Shown piece after piece: positions 7,598-14,038 of a DNA stretch of 15,701 nucleotides. This DNA comes from CAVSWN01 sp046728115. GTDB lineage: Bacteria > Acidobacteriota > Vicinamibacteria > Vicinamibacterales > CAVVIG01. The notes beneath the pieces were generated by a model. That model was not told the DNA's origin. It did not search any database and was given only the letters and a program-made list of their open reading frames with translations. The translations under genes and the position numbers were made by a program. The first letter of the stretch is position 1. Every line of letters begins with the position of its first letter. The stretch spans positions 1-15,701 of the forward strand of contig JBKPDW010000378.1 in NCBI GenBank assembly GCA_046728115.1, written 5' to 3'.

Positions 7598-7755
7598 GCG
7601 GGGCGGACGCGCGACCGATTTCGTAGCCGGGCGGACTACTGCGCCACGGTAGTTGTCTCCATTCGTCATGCGCTTCGCACTTTGCCGAGGCGGGCCTGTA
7701 GTGCAATCATGACGCCGCGCGCGCACGGGACTCGCGCAGTCAGCCAGGAGTATCC
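7598..7755. other. 158-bp gap between hydrolase and acylase genes
   Basis: No gene, strong terminator hairpin or convincing promoter was seen. TTGCCG near 7682 could be a weak -35, but no good -10 follows at normal spacing. The gap length suggests the acylase has its own promoter rather than sharing the RDD-hydrolase transcript. Confidence 0.3.
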
Positions 7756-9948
7756 ATGAAGAAGCTCGCGCTCCTCCTTTTCGCGGCCGCATCGGTGTCG
7801 TGCACGCTGGAGGGCACGGCGCAGCCCGACGGCGTCAACGCGGAACAGCAGGCGCAGAACGTCACGATCATTCGGGACAACTGGGGCATTCCGCACGTCT
7901 ACGGCAAGACCGACGCCGATGCTGTCTTCGGCGTGATGTACGCCCAGGCCGAGGACGACTTCAACCGTGTGGAGACCAACTTCATCAACGGCATGGGCCG
8001 CCTGGCAGAGGCGGAGGGCGAGAAGGAGATCTATCGAGATCTTCGCATGAAGCTCTTCATCGATCCCGCCGACATGAAAGCACAGTACGAGAAAGCTCCC
8101 GCGTGGTTGAAGAGTCTGATGAACGCGTGGGCCAGCGGATTGAACTATTACCTGCAGACGCATCCTGCGGTGAAGCCTCGCGTCATCAAGCATTTCGAAC
8201 CATGGATGGCGCTGACGTTTTCGGAAGGCAGCATCGGCGGCGACATCGAGCGTGTGAATCTCAGCCAGCTCGAGGCGATGTACGGTGGCGATCATCCGAA
8301 GAGCGTGGCGGTCGTCCTCCCGGAAGAGCGTGGTGAGTACGTCGAACCGACCGGCTCGAACGGCATCGCCGTCGGACCATCAAACACGACGGGGCACCAT
8401 TCGCTGCTGCTGATCAACCCGCACACCTCGTTCTTCTTCCGCGCCGAAGCGCAGATGGTCAGCGACGAAGGGTTGAATGCGTACGGCGCGCTTACCTGGG
8501 GTCAGTTCTTCATCTACCAGGGCTTCAACGATCGCGCCGGTTGGATGCATACGTCGAGCGGCGTCGACAACATCGACGAGTACCTCGAAACGATCGTCAA
8601 GAAGGGCGACAGATTCTTCTACAAGTACGGCAATGAAGAGCGCGAAGTCCAGGTCTCGAAGATCACGGTGCCATACAAGACTCAAAGCGGCACGGCGCAG
8701 AAGGAATTCGCGGTCTACCGGACACACCACGGTCCGGTGGTCCGGCAGGCCGACGGCAAGTGGGTGAGTGTCCGGCTGATGCAGGAGCCGCTCAAGGCAC
8801 TGACGCAGTCGTACACACGGACCAAGGCGCGCAACTACAAGGCGTTCCGCGACACGATGGAGCTGCACACCAACTCATCCAACAACACGATCTACGCGGA
8901 CGCCGACGGCACGATCGCGTACTTCCATTCCAACTTCATCCCGCGGCGCGATACGAAATTCGACTGGACGAAACCGGTGGATGGCAGCGACCCCTCGACT
9001 GAATGGAAGGGTCTGCTCTCGATCGACGAGACGCCCGGACTGCTGAACCCCAAGAGCAGCTGGTTGTACAACGCGAACAACTGGCCGTGGTCGGCTGCGG
9101 GCCCCGATAGTCTGAAGAAAGCCGACTTCCCCGCATATGTGGACCGCGGCCGATCCGAATCGCCACGAGGTGTGCACGCAATCAGGGTGTTGAAAGACAA
9201 GAAGGATTTCACGCTCGATTCGCTGCTGGCCGCTGCGTACGACAGCTATCTTCCGGCGTTCCAGGACCTGATTCCGCCGCTCGTGAAAGCGTGGGAGAAC
9301 GCGGCGGCTGCCAATCCGCTGAAGGCGAAGCTCTCTGAACAGATCGCCTTGCTGAAGACGTGGGATTACCGCTGGTCGGTCAACTCGGTGCCGACGGCGC
9401 TCGCCGTCTATTGGGGCGAGGACATCGCGCGGCGCGTGGCCGGCGACACCGCAAGGGGGGGCGGCGGAGGGCAGGCCGACAATTCCATCATCGCCAGGGC
9501 CACACCGGACCAATTGCTGGAGTCGCTTGCAGCGGCATCCGACAGACTCGCAAACGACTTCGGCAAGTGGAGAACGCCCTGGGGCGACATCAACCGCTTC
9601 CAGCGTCTCACCGGCGACCTCGTGCAGCCGTTCAACGACGCGGGTCCGAGCATTCCCGTCGGCTTTACCTCGTCGCGGTGGGGATCGCTGGCGTCATTTG
9701 GAGCCCGCACGTACCCGGGGACGAAGAAAATGTACGGCAGCAGCGGCAACAGTTTCGTGGCCGTCGTCGAATTCGGCGATCGCGTGCGCGCGCGAGCAGT
9801 GTCCGCAGGCGGCGAGAGCAGCGACGTGAAATCGCCGCATTTCAACGATCAGGCTCAGCGGTACGCGGCTGGAGATTTGCGCGACGTGTATTTCTACAAG
9901 GAGCAGCTCAACGGCCACACGGAGCGCGATTATCATCCGGGCAAGTGA
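7756..9948 (+). CDS. Penicillin-acylase family (S45) lipoprotein amidohydrolase
   Basis: This is a 730-residue Ntn hydrolase of the penicillin acylase / acyl-homoserine-lactone acylase superfamily, which cleaves amide bonds after autoproteolysis into alpha and beta chains. The N-terminus MKKLALLLFAAASVSC looks like a lipoprotein signal with Cys16 as lipidation site, though Ser at -3 of the lipobox is not ideal; a periplasmic, membrane-anchored enzyme is likely. The alpha chain includes VTIIRDNWGIPHVYGKTDADAVFG. The beta chain should begin at S201 in PTGSNGIAVGPS, the expected catalytic N-terminal Ser. Further family marks are INPHTSF, GWMHTSSGVDNID, and the D-G-T-I-A-Y-x-x-S-x-x-I-P-R-R stretch. 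The ATG at 7756 has CAGGAG at 7745-7750, spacing 5 nt. A run of seven G at 9455-9461 codes a short poly-Gly loop. The substrate (beta-lactam side chain, AHL, peptide or other amide) cannot be decided from sequence. Confidence 0.92.
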   Translation: MKKLALLLFAAASVSCTLEGTAQPDGVNAEQQAQNVTIIRDNWGIPHVYGKTDADAVFGVMYAQAEDDFNRVETNFINGMGRLAEAEGEKEIYRDLRMKLFIDPADMKAQYEKAPAWLKSLMNAWASGLNYYLQTHPAVKPRVIKHFEPWMALTFSEGSIGGDIERVNLSQLEAMYGGDHPKSVAVVLPEERGEYVEPTGSNGIAVGPSNTTGHHSLLLINPHTSFFFRAEAQMVSDEGLNAYGALTWGQFFIYQGFNDRAGWMHTSSGVDNIDEYLETIVKKGDRFFYKYGNEEREVQVSKITVPYKTQSGTAQKEFAVYRTHHGPVVRQADGKWVSVRLMQEPLKALTQSYTRTKARNYKAFRDTMELHTNSSNNTIYADADGTIAYFHSNFIPRRDTKFDWTKPVDGSDPSTEWKGLLSIDETPGLLNPKSSWLYNANNWPWSAAGPDSLKKADFPAYVDRGRSESPRGVHAIRVLKDKKDFTLDSLLAAAYDSYLPAFQDLIPPLVKAWENAAAANPLKAKLSEQIALLKTWDYRWSVNSVPTALAVYWGEDIARRVAGDTARGGGGGQADNSIIARATPDQLLESLAAASDRLANDFGKWRTPWGDINRFQRLTGDLVQPFNDAGPSIPVGFTSSRWGSLASFGARTYPGTKKMYGSSGNSFVAVVEFGDRVRARAVSAGGESSDVKSPHFNDQAQRYAAGDLRDVYFYKEQLNGHTERDYHPGK

Positions 9949-10035
9949 ATAAAACGGTGTTGAGGAACTGGCTGCGAAGCCGCCCCCACGGTTGACACCG
10001 AGAAGAGGAGTAAAGAAACAATAAGTGTAAGGGTG

Positions 10036-10121
10036 GGATGTAAGGATGTGAGGATGTGAGGATGTGAGGATGTGAGGATGTGAGGATGTGAGGATGTAAG
10101 GATGGAGGATGTAAGGATGTA
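10036..10121. repeat. Octamer tandem repeat (GGATGTGA)n
   Basis: Eleven head-to-tail units of 7-8 bp are seen. Units 2-7 (10044-10091) are six perfect GGATGTGA copies. The flanking units are the variant GGATGTAA, with one 7-bp unit GGATGGA and a final GGATGTA. The array lies 160 bp upstream of the TonB receptor start and upstream of its likely promoter. GG pairs recur every eight bases, so a weak two-tetrad G-quadruplex is conceivable on the plus strand. Confidence 0.95.
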
Positions 10122-10184
10122 GAGCGGTCGAGCTGTCCCTCAGAAACCAATCAGAGAACCGTCCGCAATCCATCAAAAAAACGA

Positions 10185-10213
10185 TTGATTCCGCGTAGAG
10201 GCGGATGTTTAAT
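10185..10213 (+). promoter_or_regulatory. Sigma70-like promoter candidate for the TonB receptor
   Basis: TTGATT (10185-10190) and TTTAAT (10208-10213) are separated by exactly 17 bp. They match the sigma70 consensus at 4/6 and 5/6 positions. Transcription would start near 10220, leaving a leader of about 60 nt before the ATG at 10281. Confidence 0.42.
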
Positions 10214-10280
10214 CGCCGCACTCGTCTGTCCGGCGTCGCGCATATCACTCGCCCTTTCGGTTACCAAGAGGAGGCGGCAG

Positions 10281-13277
10281 ATGCGACGTTCTCACCTGGT
10301 TTGGACACTCGCGGCGTTGCTACTCACAACAGTTTCACCGGTGCTGGCGCAGCAAGGCACTGCCGAAATCGGCGGTCGCGTCACAGACGAACAAGGCGGC
10401 ATCCTGCCTGGTGTCGCAGTCGTCATCACCAACGAGGAGAGCGGCCTATTCCGCGAAGTGACGACCGGCGCAGACGGCAGCTACTTCGCGTCGCAGATGG
10501 TGCCCGGGCGCTATCGAATCACCGCGAAGCTGGCCGGATTCCAGAGCTTCGAGCGCGGGGGGCTGGTCGTGCAGGTCGGCAAGACGCTGACGATCAACGT
10601 CACGATGGCGGTCGGCCGGCTCGAAGAGACGGTGCGCGTCACTGCTGAATCGCCGCTCGTCGACACGACGAGCGCCAAGGTCGGCGGCAACATCGGGACC
10701 GACGAGCTCGGCGAGCTGCCCGCGATGAACCGCAACTACTTCTCGACGGTGGCGTTGCTGCCTGGAATCCAGTTCGCCCCGTCGAATCAGATGGGCAACG
10801 ATACGATCGTGGCGTCGGGCCAGACCACGCAGAACAACAACGTCGCAGTCGACGGAGGTTACAACAGCGACGACGCGCTCGGCACGAGCTCGGGCGCGCA
10901 GGTGCGTGTGCCGCTCGAATCGATCCAGGAATTCCAGGTGATCACCAGCATGTACGACGCCGAGTTCGGCCGCGCGAGCGGCGCCGTCGTCAACGCGGTC
11001 ACCAAGGTGGGTACGAACCAGTTCAAAGGAGTGCTGTTCGGGTACTCGGCCAACAACGCTCTCACCTCGATGGATTTCTTCGTCAAGCAATCCCAGGGTA
11101 CGGCAAATCCTCTTGCCAAACCGACGACGACGAAACGCGAGTGGGGCGGCGTCATCGGCGGCCCGATCGTCAAGAACAAAGCGCACTTCTTCTTCAGCCT
11201 CGAGCGGCAGGTCGACGACCCGAACCGGACGCGCGTGTTCCCCACCCGGCACTCGCTCGATTTTTCGATCGCCGAGGATCGCACCGACTGGAACACGTTG
11301 ATCCGCTTCGACCATCAGATCAACGCGAACAATTCCTGGGCGGTCCGGTGGCTGCGCGAGTGGGCACCGCAGTGGTACACGATCGGCAACCGTGTGACGA
11401 AGGAGTCGTACCAGGACGAAACGGATCTCGATCAGACGGCCGTCGGCACCTTTACCACCGTGCTCAGCAACACGCGCGTTAACACGGTGCGGGGCGCGAG
11501 AACGTGGGAGCACTGGTGGCACGGCAACGAGTGTTTCCGCGCGCAGGGGCCCAACGGTGGTAAGGAAGGATTTCCTTTTGGCGAAGAAACGACCGGCAAC
11601 CAGGCGCTCTGCCCGCCGCAGCTGAACTACCCCAGCTTTCTCGCGCAGGCCAGCACCGAGGCGCAGGGCCCGTGGGATTCCAACTACCAGATCGAGGACG
11701 ACTACTCGTGGTTCCTGCCCGGCAAGAAGGGCGACCACGACATGAAGTTCGGGTTCCGGTACAACTACACCGAGCTCCGGCGCGCATCGCAGATCAACAT
11801 GAACGGCACGTTCACGTTCAACAACGATGCGGAGTTCAACGCCGCCGTTCCGAGCACGTACCCGGAGCGGTTCTCCATCCGGACGGGGCAGTTCAAGGAG
11901 TTCATCAAGGATCACACCTACGAGCTGTTCGCGCAGGACAAATGGCACGTCAGGCCGAACACCACGCTGAGCCTCGGCGTCCGCTACGATCTCGAGCTGA
12001 TCCCGATAGACGAGACCGGCAACCCGCTGTTTTCGAATCCCAACGACTACCCCGTTGACAAGAACAACATCAGTCCGCGCCTCGGCTTCACGCACGCGCT
12101 CGACGACAACGCCAAGAACCTGATCCGGGGCGGATACGGGATCTTCTATAACCGCTCGATCCTCGGTGCCGTCGACGACGCGCTGGAGTTCGGCAAGTAC
12201 ACGAACTCGGTGGTGGTCATGTTCCCGACCGACTCCGTCGATCCCGGACCGGGCCGCGGGCAGATGCCCACCAGTCCGTTCCTCGTCAACGGTCCCATCG
12301 TCAATAGGACGCTGCTCGATCAGCTCTACCCGCCGGGAGCGCCCGTCAAGAACGACGGCACGGTCATTTTCGACTCGCCGAACCGGAAGCAGCCGTATGC
12401 GCACCAGCTCACCGTGGGTTACGTTCGGGAGCTCGCGGCGCAACTCGCCCTCCATGTCGACTACATCCACATGAAGAACAAGGACATGTTCCTGTCCCGC
12501 AACCTCAACCCGGCGCTGCGCGTGGACACCAGCCGCACTGGCGCGCTGACGCGGATCGATGCGTTCGGCGTACTGGGCGAGCCGTACAAGCAGGACGTAT
12601 GGGTGCTGGAAAACCACGGCGACTCGGAGTACGACGGGCTCAACCTGTCGCTCGAGAAGCGCTATTCGCACAGCTGGTCCGGCCGGGTCTCCTACTCGCT
12701 CTCGAAGTCCCGGGGTACGGGTGAGAACCAGGCGGATCGCGATACGTTCCAGACGCTGACCGATCTCAACCTCGATCTCTATCGTGGACCGAGCAGCGTG
12801 GATCGCACGCACGTGTTCTCGATTGGCGCGAGGGCCGACATTCCGAAGACCCACGGGGCGAACGTCTCGACCACGATCCGCTACATGAGCGGCCCGCCGT
12901 TCACGATCTACAACAGCGGCGTGGACGTCAACCGCAACGGATCGCTCGACGATCCGGTGCCGGCCGGGACCTATAGCGGCGTGGCGTTGAACCACATGGA
13001 GAATGTCGCGTTCGACGGCAACCGCAACGGCGCGCGGGGACCTGATTACTTTCAGGCTGATGTCCGGGCCGGCTGGCGCGTTCCAGTCCACAACCGGCAG
13101 GCGCTCGAGCTCTTCCTGGATATCTTCAACATCACCAACCGGGCGAACTTCGAGATTCCCGTGCTGGCGAATCGAGACTTGCGCTTTCTGTCGACGAATT
13201 TCCTGGTGCTGACGAACCTGTACGGAGGCGGCGGCTTCCCACGGCAGGCGTACTTCGGCGCCAGGTACGTGTTCTGA
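10281..13277 (+). CDS. Oar-like TonB-dependent outer-membrane receptor
   Basis: This 998-residue outer-membrane receptor has a signal peptide (RRSHLVWTLAALLLTTVSPVLA, cleavage after residue 23). A carboxypeptidase-regulatory-like domain follows at about 27-110, with GGRVTDEQGGILPGVAVVI, TGADGSYFASQMVPGRYRITAKLAGF and VGKTLTINVTM. Then come a plug-like part (VDTTSAKVGGNIGTDELGELPAMNR, then SIQEFQV and YDAEFGRASGAVVNAVTK) and a long beta-barrel ending in YFGARYVF, with the terminal Phe expected of barrel proteins. This architecture matches Oar/OmpA-related TonB-dependent transporters common in Acidobacteriota; known substrates are various and none can be assigned here. The ATG at 10281 was chosen because AAGAGGAGG (10265-10273) lies 7 nt upstream and the signal peptide starts there; an in-frame ATG at 10185 overlaps the promoter candidate. 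No SusD-like partner, TonB or ExbBD gene is nearby. It converges on the TMEM175 gene with an inverted repeat between. Confidence 0.93.
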   Translation: MRRSHLVWTLAALLLTTVSPVLAQQGTAEIGGRVTDEQGGILPGVAVVITNEESGLFREVTTGADGSYFASQMVPGRYRITAKLAGFQSFERGGLVVQVGKTLTINVTMAVGRLEETVRVTAESPLVDTTSAKVGGNIGTDELGELPAMNRNYFSTVALLPGIQFAPSNQMGNDTIVASGQTTQNNNVAVDGGYNSDDALGTSSGAQVRVPLESIQEFQVITSMYDAEFGRASGAVVNAVTKVGTNQFKGVLFGYSANNALTSMDFFVKQSQGTANPLAKPTTTKREWGGVIGGPIVKNKAHFFFSLERQVDDPNRTRVFPTRHSLDFSIAEDRTDWNTLIRFDHQINANNSWAVRWLREWAPQWYTIGNRVTKESYQDETDLDQTAVGTFTTVLSNTRVNTVRGARTWEHWWHGNECFRAQGPNGGKEGFPFGEETTGNQALCPPQLNYPSFLAQASTEAQGPWDSNYQIEDDYSWFLPGKKGDHDMKFGFRYNYTELRRASQINMNGTFTFNNDAEFNAAVPSTYPERFSIRTGQFKEFIKDHTYELFAQDKWHVRPNTTLSLGVRYDLELIPIDETGNPLFSNPNDYPVDKNNISPRLGFTHALDDNAKNLIRGGYGIFYNRSILGAVDDALEFGKYTNSVVVMFPTDSVDPGPGRGQMPTSPFLVNGPIVNRTLLDQLYPPGAPVKNDGTVIFDSPNRKQPYAHQLTVGYVRELAAQLALHVDYIHMKNKDMFLSRNLNPALRVDTSRTGALTRIDAFGVLGEPYKQDVWVLENHGDSEYDGLNLSLEKRYSHSWSGRVSYSLSKSRGTGENQADRDTFQTLTDLNLDLYRGPSSVDRTHVFSIGARADIPKTHGANVSTTIRYMSGPPFTIYNSGVDVNRNGSLDDPVPAGTYSGVALNHMENVAFDGNRNGARGPDYFQADVRAGWRVPVHNRQALELFLDIFNITNRANFEIPVLANRDLRFLSTNFLVLTNLYGGGGFPRQAYFGARYVF

Positions 13278-13297
13278 TCGAGACGGTATAAGTCAGG

Positions 13298-13345
13298 AGT
13301 CAGAAGTCAGAAGTTCAAATCGCTCTTGGCTTCTGACTTCTGACT
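13298..13345. terminator. Bidirectional hairpin of heptamer repeats between convergent genes
   Basis: The arm AGTCAGAAGTCAGAAG (13298-13313) and its exact complement CTTCTGACTTCTGACT (13330-13345) enclose a 16-nt loop. This is a perfect 16-bp stem between the TonB receptor stop (13277) and the TMEM175 stop (13346-13348). Its place suggests a shared terminator for both genes, although no T-run follows on either side. A further CTTCTGACTT copy (13351-13360) lies inside the end of the TMEM175 gene and codes its last residues (KSEV). Confidence 0.7.
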
Positions 13346-13927
13346 TTACACTTCTGACTTCGTCGCGCTCTCAATCCTCGGATCGGGGACGAGCCACATC
13401 AGCGCGACCGTGACGTAAATGGCATCGGAAATCAACTGGTGCACGAACGCCATCGGGATCGCGACCATGTAGAGCGTCATCGAAACCCTTCCTTTCGTGT
13501 CATCGCCCACCGCAGCCGCAAGCTTTGACCCCGGCCCCTGATGGGCCTTGATCAGGTTCTCCAGGATCGTGAACGCGATCGCCGACATGAGCAGCACGAC
13601 ACCATAGGTCGCCGTCGGCAGCGGAGCGTTATGGTTCTCGCCCATCCAGCCCGTGGCGAACGGCGTGAGCGACAGCCAGAACAGCAGATGCAGGTTCGCC
13701 CAGAGGATGCCGCCCGTCACGCGGTCCGTCAGGTGGAGCATGTGATGGTGGTTGTTCCAGTAAATGCCGAGGAAGACAAAGCTCAGCACGTAGGTCAGGA
13801 AGACCGGCAGGATCGGCCGCAGCGCCTCCCAATCGGTGCCGTGCGGCACCTTCAGCTCCAGAACCATGATCGTGATCAGAATGGCGATGACGCCGTCGCT
13901 GAATGCTTCGAGTCGGGTTGTGCTCAC
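13346..13927 (-). CDS. Bacterial TMEM175-family (DUF1211) potassium-channel-like membrane protein
   Basis: This is a 193-residue inner-membrane protein beginning (M)STTRLEAFSDGVIAILITIMVLELKVP. R5-x-x-x-F9-S10-D11 is the signature of the first helix of TMEM175-type channels. Several more hydrophobic segments follow (ILPVFLTYVLSFVFLGIYWNN, NLHLLFWLSLTPFATGWM, GVVLLMSAIAFTILENL, LYMVAIPMAFVHQLIS, IYVTVALMWLVP), giving about six helices, as in bacterial TMEM175. Known bacterial members form potassium-permeable tetramers; transport here is inferred from the family. The GTG at 13927 was chosen because it places the signature at the usual N-terminal position. Longer in-frame starts up to 14263 would run through the palindromic elements and the start of the divergent gene. 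No strong Shine-Dalgarno is visible. The last codons are made from a heptamer repeat shared with the terminator hairpin. Confidence 0.88.
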   Translation of the reverse strand: MSTTRLEAFSDGVIAILITIMVLELKVPHGTDWEALRPILPVFLTYVLSFVFLGIYWNNHHHMLHLTDRVTGGILWANLHLLFWLSLTPFATGWMGENHNAPLPTATYGVVLLMSAIAFTILENLIKAHQGPGSKLAAAVGDDTKGRVSMTLYMVAIPMAFVHQLISDAIYVTVALMWLVPDPRIESATKSEV

Positions 13928-13940
13928 GCTGACCAGTGTA

Positions 13941-13948
13941 CGTATAAT
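13941..13948. promoter_or_regulatory. Overlapping divergent -10 elements
   Basis: A perfect TATAAT lies on the plus strand at 13943-13948, within the most AT-rich patch of the window, and could drive the gene at 14039. TATACG on the minus strand (13941-13946) could serve the TMEM175 gene starting at 13927, giving a very short leader. The -35 partners are poor: TTGTGC at 13918-13923 is 19 bp from the plus-strand -10. Confidence 0.35.
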
Positions 13949-13966
13949 TTTTTGTTGCAATCCGCT

Positions 13967-14026
13967 GAAAAGGGGCCGTACTCCTTTTTCCGGACGTATC
14001 GGGCGAAAAGGTACCGCCCCCTTTTC
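13967..14026. repeat. Paired palindromic AAAAGGGG/CCTTTT elements
   Basis: Two imperfect palindromes lie in the leader of the second sortilin-like gene. Copy 1 (13967-13990) starts GAAAAGGGGCCGTAC and ends CTCCTTTTTC. Copy 2 (14005-14026) starts GAAAAGG, ends CCCCCTTTTC, and resembles copy 1 read on the other strand. Each can fold alone, and together they form a larger inverted repeat. The layout resembles REP/BIME-type dispersed palindromes. Confidence 0.65.
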
Positions 14027-14038
14027 TGGAGCCATACG

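Larger units (their letters stand above)
9949..10280. other. 332-bp intergenic region between acylase and TonB receptor
   Basis: After the acylase stop, a possible RNA structure spans 9955-10000: outer arms CGGTGT and ACACCG enclose GGCT-GCGA-AGCC, a four-base-pair stem with a GNRA loop. Next comes an octamer tandem repeat (10036-10121), then an A-rich stretch and a promoter candidate (10185-10213) for the receptor. No gene was found. Minus-strand open frames through the octamers code only low-complexity HPHILTSS-type peptides. Confidence 0.6.

Noticed and set aside
10036..10121. CRISPR array
   Set aside because: Units are 8 bp without spacers and no cas genes are present.
9694..10248. Minus-strand frame with HPHILTSS-like peptide repeats
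   Set aside because: Produced by reading the 8-bp octamer array in three frames; it overlaps the acylase end and has no convincing start context.
10446..13091. 881-codon open frame antisense to the TonB receptor
   Set aside because: GC-rich shadow frame. The protein is Arg/Val-rich with no recognisable domain, while the opposite strand codes a clear receptor with signal peptide and barrel.
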